A stretch of 64,000 nt of DNA from Parapristionchus giblindavisi (taxonomy: Eukaryota > Nematoda > Chromadorea > Rhabditida > Diplogasteridae). The number at the start of each line of letters is the position of its first letter. Positions within the stretch are counted from its first letter, which is position 1. A model generated the notes under the pieces. That model did not search any database. It was not told where the DNA came from and saw only the letters and a list, made by a program, of their open reading frames with translations. The DNA is taken from NCBI GenBank assembly GCA_943737045.1, contig CALSFV010000143.1, positions 1 to 64,000 on the forward strand. The letters are read 5' to 3'. Below are positions 25,901 through 38,000 of the stretch, piece after piece. Made by a program: the position numbers and the translations under genes.

Positions 25901-28900
25901 CTATTCCTGATTTGGAAGAGGTATTTATCATGATATTGATTGATCTGATATGATATGATATAGACATATCGTGAGAATGTGAGTGATGAGGTTGTAGCAA
26001 GATCAACTCTTGTTATTAGAATGGAAGATAATGTATATGTATTGTGTGCTATGGGAGATGGCACACTATTCTATTACATATTGGATGAAAAGACAAGTAA
26101 GTCTTAATCTATCCTTATGTATATTGGTTGGATGTTGTTTATATAGATACATTACGTGAACGAAAGAAGGCTACACTTGGTACCCAACCAACTATACTTC
26201 ATACATTTAAATCAAATGGAAATACTAATGTATTTGCTTGTTCTGATCGACCAGCTGTATTATATTCATCTGGAGGTATACTGTATCATCTATCTATCAA
26301 TTTCATTTCATAATTGAAGGTAAAATTGTATTCTCGAATGTGAATCTAAAGTTGGTAACACAAATGTGTTCTTTGAACTCCCAAACATATAGGTAAAAAC
26401 ATATTGATTGATTCATTGATCTAACGATGTATCATTTTATAGGAATTCATTAGTTGTATCAGATGGAGAAACATTAATCATTGGTAGAATAGATGATATC
26501 CAGAAGTTACATATCCGTCGTGTATCCATGGGAGAGAATGTCTCACGTATTGCATATCAATCACAGACTAATACACTTGGAGTACTTACTTATAGAGATG
26601 AGGTTCATTTATTACTTTATTTATTACTACATTTTATATTAATAGTTCTTCTTTTACTTCTCACAATATTCTTTTCATTTATCTATACATGTGTATACTC
26701 TCCAAAGAATTCTTTAAAAACTGAAATTGGTTGGTCTTACAAGGGAAGCACCAATTGTGACGGAAACGATTCTGAAAGCGACCCATATGGGTGGTTAGGG
26801 TTGAGGGAGAGATGTTAAAAAGTAGTTTCAAAATTTGTTAATCGGGCCTTCTAATCGATATTTAAAATCGATACCAATTCTTACCATCATACCAACCCCA
26901 CTGGTTCGATTCCCGCTCAACGTCATAATGTTTTTGCTAATTTTTACAAACTCCCTCAATTTTATTTTCTTTGTTTCATCGTCGCAAGATTTTTTACCAT
27001 TTCCGTTTTTTGGAGGCAATTTTGTTTAAAAAAATATCGATGGGAAGGTCCGGTTGGCAACTTTAGAAACCACTTTTTAACATCTCTCCCTGAACCCTAA
27101 CCACCCATATGGGTCACTTTCAGAATCGTTTCCGTCACAACTGGTGCTTCCCTTGTTAGCTATAGATAAAAGATGAATTATATATACTGTGGTTATTGTA
27201 TTGATTGACGAATAATGATAAGGTATTGAATTATAGAGATGTGCACGTGTATCATGTTCTCGTCTAGCCTCTACATCATCTACTAGTAAACCATCTACTA
27301 GTAAGGATAAAGATGATCATGATTCTGAGGTTATCATTTCACCCCTTTATTAGTCATATTAAAAATATTCTTTTGTAGGTTCATTCCATTATGATTTTGG
27401 ATGCGAATACATTCGAGATATTACATGCTCATGAATTGAAGTATATGGAGGTATTCACTAGAATTATTGATAATAACTTATTGATTGATATAATATAATG
27501 TAATCGTTGTTAGTGATTATAATTGCAGAATGCAACATCAATAATCTCAACAACCCTTGGAGATGATCCAACTTCATATTATATCGTTGGAACTGCTTCT
27601 ATATATCCTGATGAAGTTGAACCCAAAATAGTTAGCTTATCATTTGATATTCATCTTCTGATCACACTATCAAACACTATGTTTATATTTAAATAACCAC
27701 TCATTCATAGAAAGAATGAATATACGTCTATAATGATTATTTGATGTATTATAGGGTCGAATTCTAGTATTTGAATGTCAAACAGGAGAACATCGTAATG
27801 GACTTCGTCTCATTCATGAGAAAGAAGTCAAAGGAGCTCCATATTGTCTTGCTACACTTTCATCCAAACTTATTGCTAATATTAATAGGTACATTATCAT
27901 TTACTTTTATTTAAATGCTATTAATGAAATGATTAATGATTTTAAAAAAATTGAATTGTAAGACTGGAGTTATTATTAAACTAACAATTAAGTAATGGAA
28001 TGAATCTTATTTTGATGTGTCCATAGCAGGGTTGGGCGTTAAATCAAAATTTAACGGATCCGTTAAATTGTTAAATTAACGGTTCCAAATTCCGTTAAAT
28101 TATCAAAGAAATTGTAGAAATCGACTAATTCCGATATTTCTCCATTTTTATCATTCAATATTAGGATTAGTAACATTACATTTCCGAAAACAAAGTAAAA
28201 TAATCAATACAAAGCATTACGCAAAAAATGCGAAAACTAAAGAAGAAGAGCCGGTGACGAAAGTGAAGTGTGTTCGATAATCAATTCGAATATAGTACTT
28301 GTACAACGCTATTGTGAGAACAAAGTACTCGAAATATAAATTTTAAAAGTATAAAACATATTAAATAGCATGTTTTCCACCTTTTTTGCTTCAAAATATT
28401 AAATTTATTTTTAACGGATTTAACGGAAAAATTTTAACGGAATCCGTTAAAAATTAATTTAACGGATGAATACCGTTAAATCCCAACCCTGGTCCATAGT
28501 ACTATTTCGAATGGAAAGACGATTAGTAGTGGTAATAGATATATCTTGTATTATATTTGTAGTTCGGTTCGTCTTCTTGAATGGAGTATAGAAAAGGAAC
28601 TCAAATTAGAATGTTCTCACTTCAATTACATCTCTGCTGTTACATGTAAGACTAAGGTGAAATCATTCCTACTTTATAATAACTATTTTATCGATTAATA
28701 TATTTAAGGGAGATCTACTCATTGTTGGAGATTTAATGAGAAGTCTTTGTCTTATTAATTATAAAAGTATGGAAAGTGCACTTGAGGAATCTGCGAGGTA
28801 TTACATTACAAGCAATACTCCATACATTATTTATCAATCAATAATTATCCATTTTCAACTGATCGATGCTTTGTGTATTCTCTACCAATCAATAATCTGC

Positions 28901-29697
28901 ATTATCAATCAATCAATCGGTATTTCAGACATTTTGCAAATCGTTGGATAACATCGTGTGAGATCTTAGATGGAGAAACATTTGTGAGTGGAGATGCAAA
29001 TCTAAATATTTTCTCAGTAGAAAAAGATAGAAGTAATGGTGGAGAAGAGAGGCAGAGACTTATTGTATGTTATAATACTTTGTATATTATTGATAGAATA
29101 TGATTAATAATATAGGAGACAGGAGCATTTTATTTGGGAGAGATGATAAATGTATTCCGACGTGGAACACTTGTATCAAATACTTGTACTGAATCACTTG
29201 GTATTCCTATTCAACAATCATTACTATATGGAACAGTTGAAGGAGGAATTGGTGTTGTATTACAATTGAATGATTATTATCATAAGTAAGTTCATATTCA
29301 ATTAAACATATCTAATATCCTTTTTCTACTCTTAGATTTTTCTCTGATGTAGAAATGGCTATTGCATCTAAGATTACCAATTGTCTAAGGAATGAGCATG
29401 TATACTATAGAGGATTTCATAACGAAAAATACAATGGTCCTAAGGTTAGATTGCCTGTTATAGATTGATATTGGATGTTGTTATGTAGATGGGATTTATC
29501 GATGGTGATCTAATAGAAGGAATACTTGATCTTCCTCGTGATAAGGCTCTTGATATAGTATCTAATGTCAAACTTCCTGGAGGTAATCAATCATCTATTC
29601 TTATTATCATTGCACCGCTATTTCAGTGTCTGATAATGATATGAAGAATCCTGAGGAAGTGCTCAAACTTATTGAAGAAATGTCTCGTCTCCATTAA
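16932..29697 (+). CDS. DDB1: DNA damage-binding protein 1 (CUL4 adaptor), interrupted by four intronic insertions
   Basis: A triple beta-propeller adaptor of CUL4-RING ubiquitin ligases, acting in nucleotide-excision repair and protein turnover in the nucleus. The N-terminus [11 protein letters not shown] is followed by [18 protein letters not shown]. Later come [18 protein letters not shown] (~18330), [16 protein letters not shown] (~18580), [20 protein letters not shown] (~26180), [22 protein letters not shown] and [12 protein letters not shown] (~27760), [24 protein letters not shown] (~28710), EERQRLI and [10 protein letters not shown] (~29490). It ends in EEMSRLH. All three propellers and the C-terminal helical domain are represented, so the gene looks intact and near the usual ~1140 aa. 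It spans 12.8 kb only because introns at about 18.8, 20.5, 26.6 and 28.0 kb hold transposons; the other introns are ~50 bp. Several acceptors are AAG or GAG (17101, 18001, 28707 region). Confidence 0.93.
18829..20246. mobile_element. Foldback element with ~640-bp inverted arms in DDB1 intron
   Basis: Left arm 18829-19466 (starting ACACGCTATCTGAGA) and right arm ~19597-20246 (ending TCTCAGATAGTGT) are inverted copies with scattered mismatches, separated by a ~130-bp loop. Both arms contain the same open stretches (for example [15 protein letters not shown]), but neither has a recognisable transposase. The insertion lies wholly within one intron, between the exons ending EDTQLNG and beginning GVETEDC. 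A target duplication is not clear. Confidence 0.85.
20860..21345 (+). repeat. Triplicated ~175-bp repeat inside the DIRS element
   Basis: Three tandem copies carry GCACGGCGTAAGCCATCTTT, at 20922, 21094 and 21271, together with CAGTCTGACTCAGC-type motifs. They lie in the 5' non-coding part of the DIRS element. Confidence 0.85.
22800..23160 (+). pseudogene. DIRS reverse transcriptase remnant
   Basis: Interrupted reading frames show the DIRS-type RT order: [15 protein letters not shown], then R-x-V-x-N-like spacing, and finally the catalytic LDDFLLIS (the xDD box). Stops and frame changes between these blocks show that it is dead. It is annotated only as a marker of element identity. Confidence 0.75.
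24801..24907. repeat. Internal complementary region of the DIRS element
   Basis: The first ~30 bp are complementary to 20557-20590 and the remaining ~75 bp are complementary to ~25468-25543. In known DIRS elements this region templates circle completion during replication. Confidence 0.85.
26740..27155. mobile_element. 416-bp MITE with ~90-bp TIRs and TTA flanks in DDB1 intron
   Basis: The ends begin CAAGGGAAGCACCA. The two ~90-bp arms (26740-26830 and 27065-27155) match in inverted orientation with about four mismatches. The element is flanked on both sides by TTA (26737-26739 and 27156-27158). A 3-bp TWA duplication is the habit of PIF/Harbinger-type elements, but the termini are not diagnostic. 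It lies in the intron after the exon ending LGVLTYRDE. Confidence 0.85.
28027..28491. mobile_element. 465-bp hAT-like MITE with exact 8-bp target duplication in DDB1 intron
   Basis: The ends are CAGGGTTGGG and CCCAACCCTG. They are flanked by identical GTCCATAG octamers at 28019-28026 and 28492-28499. The 8-bp duplication plus CAGGG-type termini is the hAT superfamily signature. Sub-terminal regions are rich in inverted AACGGAT / ATCCGTT motifs. There is no transposase. Confidence 0.9.
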
Positions 29698-30058
29698 TAT
29701 CTTCCCAAATGTACAATGTTTGATTGTTTAAACCATCCCAGTAATTAGAGAAAAAACGTGACAGGACCAGATTTCGAAACGACCCACTTTTACCTTACTC
29801 ATTATCATTTATCATCATCATTTGTTATTTGTTGACTGTCAATTGTACTTTTTATGCATTTTGATAATAATTTAGCGTTATCTGTACAAGTCAGTCAAAA
29901 AATATTTAAAAAAAGAAATGATCTCGGATAAACAATAAACAAATCCCTCAGACACCACTCATTGAAATAGGTTGCAGACATCAGAAGATCATTATGACAA
30001 TATACCAGTAATACGTGAACAATGCTCAACTATGTCTACAACCACTTTAAGAATCACT
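29698..30058. other. Convergent 3' spacer DDB1 / EDF1
   Basis: 360 bp between two convergent genes. It holds their 3'UTRs; nothing else is recognised. Confidence 0.6.
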
Positions 30059-30894
30059 TCATTTCTTGTCCTTCTTAGGTCCCCCACCCAAAGGCTGTCC
30101 GATATCCTTTCCACGCAACTTTACACCAAGTGCCCTCTCCATCTTCTGTAGAATTTGCTGATTGGGAACAGCCTTTCCATTTTCGTATTCAGTTACAACC
30201 TAAACATTTACACAAATATAGGACAAGGTACACATAACTGGTTTGAATACCTGAGGTTTCTCATTGATGGCAGTAGAGAGATCCTTCTGAGTCCATTCTT
30301 TTGCTTGTCTAGCTTGTTGCATTGCCTTACCAAGACTGAGAGGTACTTTCTCGTGATGAAGTTCCTCTGTCTCTTCGTCCAATCTAAAGCGTTATAGCAT
30401 TTGGAACAGTCTACTTTTAATGATCAAATTTGCCATATTTTGATGAAGCACTTATTTGTGTATAGTAACAGACGAGAAATTACGACAGTATACGGCACAT
30501 TAGCCATCGAGGAAAATTAGAACTGACCCAATCATGTCTATGCATGACAAAAACCATTATTGTAACATTATACGATACAGAAAGTTATGAAAAGGATCAT
30601 CCAAATCAATAGAGTACACCTAACCGTGCAGTATTCTTGGCAGCAGAGTGCTGACGATTGCCTCCAGACATCATCTTCCTATTGGTTTCAATTTGTGCTC
30701 CACTGCGTTGGGCGGCATTGATCTCCTTAAAGAATGATTATATCAAATTTAGTTTAAGATTCTAACAGAAGAAAATAAGATAATGAGCAACAAACAGCCT
30801 GAGATTTGAGAACCCTCTGGGCTGGTTGGTGTTTGCGAATGATGGTAACACTGTTTGGATCCGTGTCAGACTGGAGATTTCCGAACTTTGACAT
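30059..30894 (-). CDS. EDF1: Multiprotein bridging factor 1 / EDF1
   Basis: A conserved coactivator that bridges TBP and bZIP or nuclear-receptor factors, and a sensor that binds collided ribosomes. The N-terminus is [20 protein letters not shown], followed by [15 protein letters not shown], then [20 protein letters not shown]. The C-terminal helix-turn-helix (Cro/XRE type) follows: [59 protein letters not shown], ending in PKKDKK. There are four or so exons. All parts of the ~148-aa family are present, and the start ATG at 30894 matches family starts. Confidence 0.95.
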
Positions 30895-31639
30895 GACGGC
30901 TGTGTTGGCGAACACTAAATATATGTATAAGAAATCTATTTAAATTCAATCCAATCAACATAAGCAATAAAAATATTGCACAACAGCATCGTCTATTCGA
31001 GCAAAACTGACTAGAAAGTTCGAAGCTCCACCTACCAGCTACTAAATGCAGTAACTACAAAATCTTTCTTTTCAATATTAATAATATTAAATATTATTAA
31101 TATTACTTGTTCTGTTTGCGGGTAAATTCACTTCATCACCGCGCTCATTTATCACGCATTTAAGGAATGAACAAGTGGTATCAATTAACAACAATTTTTA
31201 AATTATGAATTGATCTGTATACTTGTTACGTATAGCAGTCTGTTTTTAGCACTTTATGATAAAAATCGTCGGTTTACACTACAAAGACGATTGTCTATTA
31301 TTGATTATATATCTATTTTTTCCGCTTTTTCATCCTTTATTATTTGTCAGATTACACCTAGGATCATTGAAACATAAATTTGAACTATGCTGGATTTTGT
31401 CCTGCATTGACACATCGGGAATTCATCAATCAGATACATTTTGGTAATATATATATTGTTTTATTCCTACTAGAATGGTGTAAAACTTGTTTGACCATTC
31501 CATGAATCCTGTTCGATCATTGACCCCTCCTCTACCACAGTCAAACTTGTTATCTTGCACCCGTATGTAGTGTATGACATTCACGTGAATTCTCTCTTGT
31601 TGACCATTGTTCAATGTGCATCTTTTGCAGAGGTGAGAG
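30895..31639. promoter_or_regulatory. Divergent 5' region between EDF1 and the SDR gene
   Basis: 745 bp separate the two divergently transcribed starts. It is very AT-rich, with an alternating AT palindrome near 31074-31106. It presumably holds both promoters, but I see no defined site. Confidence 0.45.
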
Positions 31640-33516
31640 ATGGCTGGAGTAGCGACTAAATTTCTAACTGACCGTGTAGCCGTCGTTAGTGCATCTACAA
31701 AAGGAATAGGATTTGCTATTGCTAAGAGATTAGGATTAGATGGAGCATCCGTTGTTGTATCAAGTAGAGAGGCAAAGAATGTTGATGAAGCTGTAACTGC
31801 ATTACGAATGGAAGGAATTGAAGCTTCTGGAATACCTGCACATGTTGGTATTGATCAAGATCGTAAAAAACTTATCGATTTCACAATTGACAGGTTAGTT
31901 ATTGTATTATGCTATTGCGTTCCTTTTCATTCAATCCATTATATGTGCGTGTCTAAATGCATATAATTGTAGATACGGTAAGCTCGATATCCTCGTTTCA
32001 AATGCAGCTGTGAACCCTCATTATGGTGATATTCTATCTGTTAGTGATAGTCAATGGGACAAGATGCTACAAGTCAATGTACACTTTCAATTTTTTAAAT
32101 TTAAAATCCTATTAAACTGTTAATTTATAGAACTATTAGAGTTGTATCACTAATGTAAACTAATTGTTATAGGTTCGTTCTGCTCTCCAATTGACACAAG
32201 AAGCTGTTCCACATCTTGAACAGACTGGAAGGTAAGAGACCATTATCAATACATTCCAAATCTGGGCTTCTGGAGTAGTGCCTCAATGTTTGTCTACAAA
32301 TACAATGTAAAATTTCTCTATCTTTCTATTTATCTAGTTCAAAACTACGCAATGTACATCCGCAATTGGGTGTTACGTTTGCCATACTTGCTTCCACTAC
32401 TGTAACCTCCGCCGTTACGACGGTGGCACGTAATGCGCTTAAAAATATACATATATTTCATACATTTTCATGGCCTTACAACGCGATGATTGAGCCACCT
32501 TATATGGCTCTTTTTCAGTCACTCGATGTGAAAAAAAGCTAAACATTACGATTTAAAGCGAAAAATAACGAATTTTCTAAACTGATCCACCTTATTTCGA
32601 AAATCGACCCACTATATAAAAATAAAGGCGAGGTTACCGAAAATGTATGATATATTTAAATTCAAATTTAAAAGTGATATTAATTAATAGTATGATTATT
32701 GAGAGGGTCGGTAGTATTTGTCTCATCTATCGCTGGATTCTCCCCAATTGCTGGTCTAGGTGCATATTCAGTTATGAAAGCTGCTCTAATTGGAATGAAT
32801 AAGGCACTATCACAGGTTCATTCATATCTTTTTTTATATTCTCATTATATTCTTCCATTTATCATACTTACTTTTATCTTTTTAGTCTCTTTCTCACCGT
32901 AACATTCGAGTGAACGCCATTGCTCCTGGTTAGTTATTCTATCAGACAATATTATCATATTATATGTATAGTTGCATTTTAATATGTGAGTTGATAATTG
33001 TGTTATATCTTCATGATTTGAATGAATACGTAACGGTTTTTAAATGATAATTTTCGTTTTCAGGAATTATTCAGACAGATTTCTCTCGTGTTTTATTTGA
33101 TAATGAAGATAAGAGCTCCTCATTCCTTCAGTCTATTCCACTTAATCGATTTGGGGAAGCTGATGAATGTGCAGATACCGTATCCTTCTTGGTTTGTCAT
33201 TCTACAGTATCCAATATACTATAAATACCTTATCAAATCAGTGCAAAAGAGTAAATCCGGGTGCAGGGGAACTTTGTCACAATGTCTTATTCTTTCATCC
33301 CTGAGTGATTTGTCCATTCAAGTAACTTGGTAATACAAGTATAAGAACGAATCTGCTTTTTTTGAATCTGCGAAACTTAAAGATCCATTTATCGGCATTA
33401 TGTCTTATTAACCGTATACTTGACTATATTGATTGATTATTAAGGTATCAGATGAAGCATCCTATATGACAGGAGAGACAGTATCAATCAATGGTGGAAT
33501 GCAAACTCGAATGTAA
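31640..33516 (+). CDS. DHRS4: DHRS4-like short-chain dehydrogenase/reductase
   Basis: An NADP(H)-dependent SDR of the DHRS4 type (carbonyl/retinal reductase in characterised members). The Rossmann start VAVVSASTKGIGFAIAKRL has the TGxxxGIG-like glycine motif, with S replacing T/G. Later come NAAVNPHYG (NNAG equivalent), SSIAGFSPIAGLGAYSVMKA with the catalytic Ser and YxxxK, and NAIAPGIIQTDFSR. The C-terminal SDEASYMTGETVSINGGM is typical of the family. There are about six exons. The intron before GSVVFVSS is long (32231-32703) and ends in GAG. The C-terminus is TRM, not the SRL-type peroxisomal signal of vertebrate DHRS4, so localisation may differ. Confidence 0.88.
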
Positions 33517-33948
33517 TTGATTCATATCTATATATTAGCTCTACTCGAATATACGTACCTGGTCATACCTGATTCAATTGTTATTTATTCTATTCAATCC
33601 ATTCTTTCATATCATTTAAATATCTATCTAACGAGAATGAATTGTCTAGACCTCTCCCATTTCTTAATACGGGATTGAATTATATCCCCGACATACCGTA
33701 CAATATTGCATGTTATTGATTGAACGAGTTATCGATTATGTTCATTTATGGTTTTATTTGTAGTAAATATACTATACTGATACTACAAGGATCATAAATG
33801 ATAATATCTCAATGTGTATTATGTCTACATAGGAATGAGTCATTTGAATGGAAAGACATATTGTAATTGGTTAGAGGATGTCTCTTCATTCCTTCATATC
33901 CGGAGTTTATGAATTGACATTCTAATAAACTCCTCCCATTCTCATCTT
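33517..33948. other. Spacer SDR / DM-domain gene
   Basis: AT-rich, with no recognised gene. It contains the 3'UTR of the SDR gene and presumably the promoter or 5'UTR exons of the next gene. Confidence 0.5.
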
Positions 33949-34806
33949 ATGGCTTCTAATGTATATCTTCTATTCCTTCATCTTCATCTCAGTGAAGTCT
34001 CTATCATCTTATCTATACACGAGTAAGTCTTCATCTTCTCTTCAACTTTATCTTCTATTCATTTCAGTGAAACAACTTACTTGTCGTAAATGTGAGGGAC
34101 ATGGTATGATTGTTCCTCTCAAAGGTCATGCACCTTATTGTCCATTTAATCAATGTGTCTGTCATACTGTAAGTGTCTCTCATCACGATTCTTTCATTCT
34201 ACAGTATCCAATTAAGTGTTCATCTGTAATGAGTCTACGTGCAAGTGCATTGGTTCGTCGATTCCGTCATCGTGCTCCTCAAACAAAGACTGCTCTAATC
34301 AAGACTGTCAAGAGTAAAAATGGAAATCTTAGACTAAGAATATTACCTAGGAATGGAAGATGTTCTCCAGGTTGAAATACAATCAAAGTATACTCAATGA
34401 ATGAATAGATTAAGGTGGTACAGTAGTTAACTATCATAATGATCAATCAATATCTCCATCATCAAATGATTCATGTTCATCTACTGAATCATCTCCATCT
34501 CCACCTAATCTATCTCCTAATCTACCAATCGATATTCAATCTATCAATGATTTATTCGCACGTTTAATGGCTCCAAGGTATATATTCTATCTTTGACTAC
34601 TGTAATCTTATATTATTTCAGTGCATTCACAATCAATACAAAGGTTCTGATGAATAATACTCAACCATATAGTCTATACGAGGTACATAAATAATCTATA
34701 TCAATGAATGAATATGAATATACTTATGATTTAGACATTACCGTATGACGTGAATCAAATGATATTCCTTCTGGGATCACTAACTACACTAAATTCACCA
34801 TATTGA
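33949..34806 (+). CDS. DM-domain transcription factor (doublesex/mab-3 related)
   Basis: The DM domain is an intertwined zinc module that binds the DNA minor groove and is often used in sexual or neural development. The exon from 34068 encodes TCRKCEGHGMIVPLKGHAPY and CPFNQCVC, giving C-x2-C-x2-H, K-G-H, C-x4-C-x-C ligands. An intron follows HT at 34168. If the AAG at 34214-34216 is the acceptor, the next residues are CSSVMSLRASAL, which completes C-x-C-x2-C. If the TACAG at 34204 is used, four residues (YPIK) are inserted and the spacing is broken. Later exons are serine/proline-rich (SPSPPNLSPNLPIDIQSIND), and the final exon ends LLGSLTTLNSPY before TGA. The true start is uncertain: the first ATG considered (33949) does not read smoothly into the domain exon, so a 5' exon may be missed. 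Confidence 0.8.
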
Positions 34807-35062
34807 CTAACAATATGCCCCGATATGGCATCATTTTATATCCCTGTAATGGATGTTTCATCATGTAACCCCTATGGGGATTATACAATTTATCGATCAA
34901 TAAATGTATTTGTTATTATATTTACGCGTACATAAATCTATATGGCTACTAATTTATGACAGTCTACAGTAATACTAAGATATAAAAATACTATAGAAAT
35001 GAATGAAAATCTATTAATATTATGAATAGATTGTATGCTACAGTACACTACACTTGATCTTA
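34807..35062. other. Convergent 3' spacer DM gene / PHKB
   Basis: 250 bp of AT-rich sequence between convergent genes; 3'UTRs only as far as I can see. Confidence 0.55.
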
Positions 35063-38000
35063 TTATGATACATGACAAGACTTTTCATTATCAATAAGAG
35101 GACTATCAGCTCTTTTCTTCTTTCCTACAATATCAAATTCCTTATGAATATGTCGACTATTAAGAATCAATTCAACAATTGCCTGTAATTCATTTGAGAT
35201 AAAGTAACGTCATTGATCATTTCATCATCATCTACGTATTTCAATTCAAGAGCTTCTCTTTTCATGTACATGAGAGATATGAGAGAAGAGATTATCATAA
35301 TCACCGGATTCATATGAAAACGATGATGATGATCATAGACAGACAGAAGAGAGAGGGAGAGAGAAAGAGAGAGAGATATGAGGGGGGGGGATAAAGATGG
35401 TTCATATATATTATTCAATCAATAATATACAGTACCTTTGTAAGATAAGTAGCTGTGGATGTTTTCATATTAACATTTTCTAATTGATAGAAAGGTTTAA
35501 GATCATTTCTATCTATAATTCCTTCTTGATCTGCATATAGATTAAAGGCTTTTTTTATGATCTGCAATTTACATATTTATATATTTTAAATAGTTTCATT
35601 GAACTGTTATTCCATATTGTAACTTAACTCTAACACATCACACCATAATTTTAGCCTAACGCTATTTTTATTTTAATTTGTAATAGAGATAGAAGAGATT
35701 GTGGATAAAATGAGAGAGAGCAAAGATGGTGAAGATATCATATTACATTAGAAGTTAATGGAAATCATTCATATATTTGCAAGTGTTAAAGGACGAGAAG
35801 CCAATAGACTACATATATAATATACTTACAAGTTCACAATCCATTTTCTCATTGAATGCAACCTCGGGATTCCTTTCTAGTATAGTTGCAATTATACATA
35901 ATAACTGAATAAAGAACAGAATATGATAATGAATGAATCAATGCAATATATATTGATACCTCAACAAGAAGTTGACGATATTCAGGATGACTTATCATAC
36001 TCATCAGTTCTTCGATCTTATATGCAAAGTTCAATTCGAATTGTGTCATGTCTGATAGAGTTGGTTGCTGAAATCATATGAATTCATTCATATAATCAAT
36101 AATATCTTTCATTTATTTCGTAATCATCTATGTGATCTATCATCTCTTATGTAGTATCAAATCTATTTGAAGGAAAAAAAGGATTATACAACTATAAATA
36201 TATATATAATATCTTGATTCTACTTGCGTATGGCATTAATTCTCTTCAATCTAGTAACAAAAGTGTAGAATATGGATGATATTTTGTAGGATGATAGAAG
36301 GAATTATAAGATATAAGATATGTTCCCACTCTTTCATCTATTCCATCATTCAAAGAAGATTAAAACGAATGAAGACAAAATGGTAGATAGTGAAAATAAG
36401 AGAATACATGAGAGTAGATATTCTATGAATATGATGACATGTATTACATCATATCATCTATTCTTAATTCCAACTTAGTCTAGTTCATCAAATCTTATCA
36501 TTTCATATTTACACATAAGATTGAATGAAATATATACTTGAGGAAGGAATTGACCAGCTATTACGATTCCTCCTTTTGATCTCTCAAGTATTGCCCATAC
36601 TCTATCATAGAAGTTAGGTGGCATTCGATTCAATGATCCATTCAAACGACGAGTTTGAAGATTTGATCTAAATATCTATCATCATGACATATAGCAATAG
36701 ATAATGTAGATTAAGTCACACAACAAATCAATAATATCTATAGCTTCCCAATAAATCAGTAATATTAAGTGATTCGTAATAAAGCAATCGATTTTAGATG
36801 AGTAAATCAATAATATAGACCTTTGTGTTTCAGTAAATATTATAATATCGACTTATCGTTTGCCACATGACAAATAGATAAAAGATGGATTTTTAATCGA
36901 TAATATTGATTGTTTGACAATAAATATTTAAAAAAATGATGCGTTCTTAAATCAATAATATTGATTGTTTCGCAATAAATATGATCGACTGGTTCTCACA
37001 GCAAATCGATAATATTGATCGCATAGGTCGAATAGCTACGTTACACATTTTCAAAATGCGGTCAGGTTTTTTTTGATTTTTCGGGAATTTTCGGCTCATA
37101 ATCATATGCGGTCAAGTATTTAAAAAAAACTCCCAAATGCGGTCAGGCATCGTAGTTTGTAAAACACTTTTCGACCTATGATTGATCCACACACAATAAA
37201 TCGCTAAAAAGAAAACTTTTTAATCGATAATATTGAGCGTTTCGAAATAAATATCATCGACTAATTCTCATAATGCGGAAACGTTTACGAAACGGGCGCA
37301 CGCCGTCATCTGAAATCGTGTTACATTAGTATACGTGTCCGTTAACTTGAATTTTGGAATGTATTGGGTCTCAAGTGGAAAACCCTAACTGACAATTTGG
37401 TTACAGTAAGAAGTTACCGTAACTATGGATCAATAGTGGTTGACTACTGTAACCTTTTACAGTGATTTCATGACCCATCAGGGTTTTCCACTCGGGATTC
37501 GGAACACATCAAATTTCATGTTGACTGAGACGTTTCCCGAAACGGATATACAGCGTGCGCCCATTTTGAGAATGTAACACCGCATAACAAAATTATAATA
37601 TTGAATAATTTTCAAGAGCGATTGATTTTGGTGAGTAAAGCCATATTATCGATTTTTTTGTTTTTTTTCCAGTAAATATTATTATTTCGAATGATTGATG
37701 TACTCGAATTAAATATTATCGAATCGTTGATTGACCCATAATGAATCAATAATGAGATCGAATAAAAAATCAATAATATACTTAAAAGTCCACAATAAAC
37801 ATTATCATTTTTCCCCTCATAATAAATGAATGATGATGAATGAGTGAAGATGATGACCCACAAGAATTGATCGAAAATATTGATTGACTATAAAAAAATG
37901 AATATAGATTGACTTACAATAGATGCCAATGTTCTCTAGTCATAAGTGCATTGACAACATCTTTAATGATAGTAGGAGATAGATCGTAGATATCGTACTT

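Noticed and set aside
31074..31106. AT palindrome as a replication origin or terminator
   Set aside because: Simple alternating AT sequence is common in this genome and no other evidence supports such a role.
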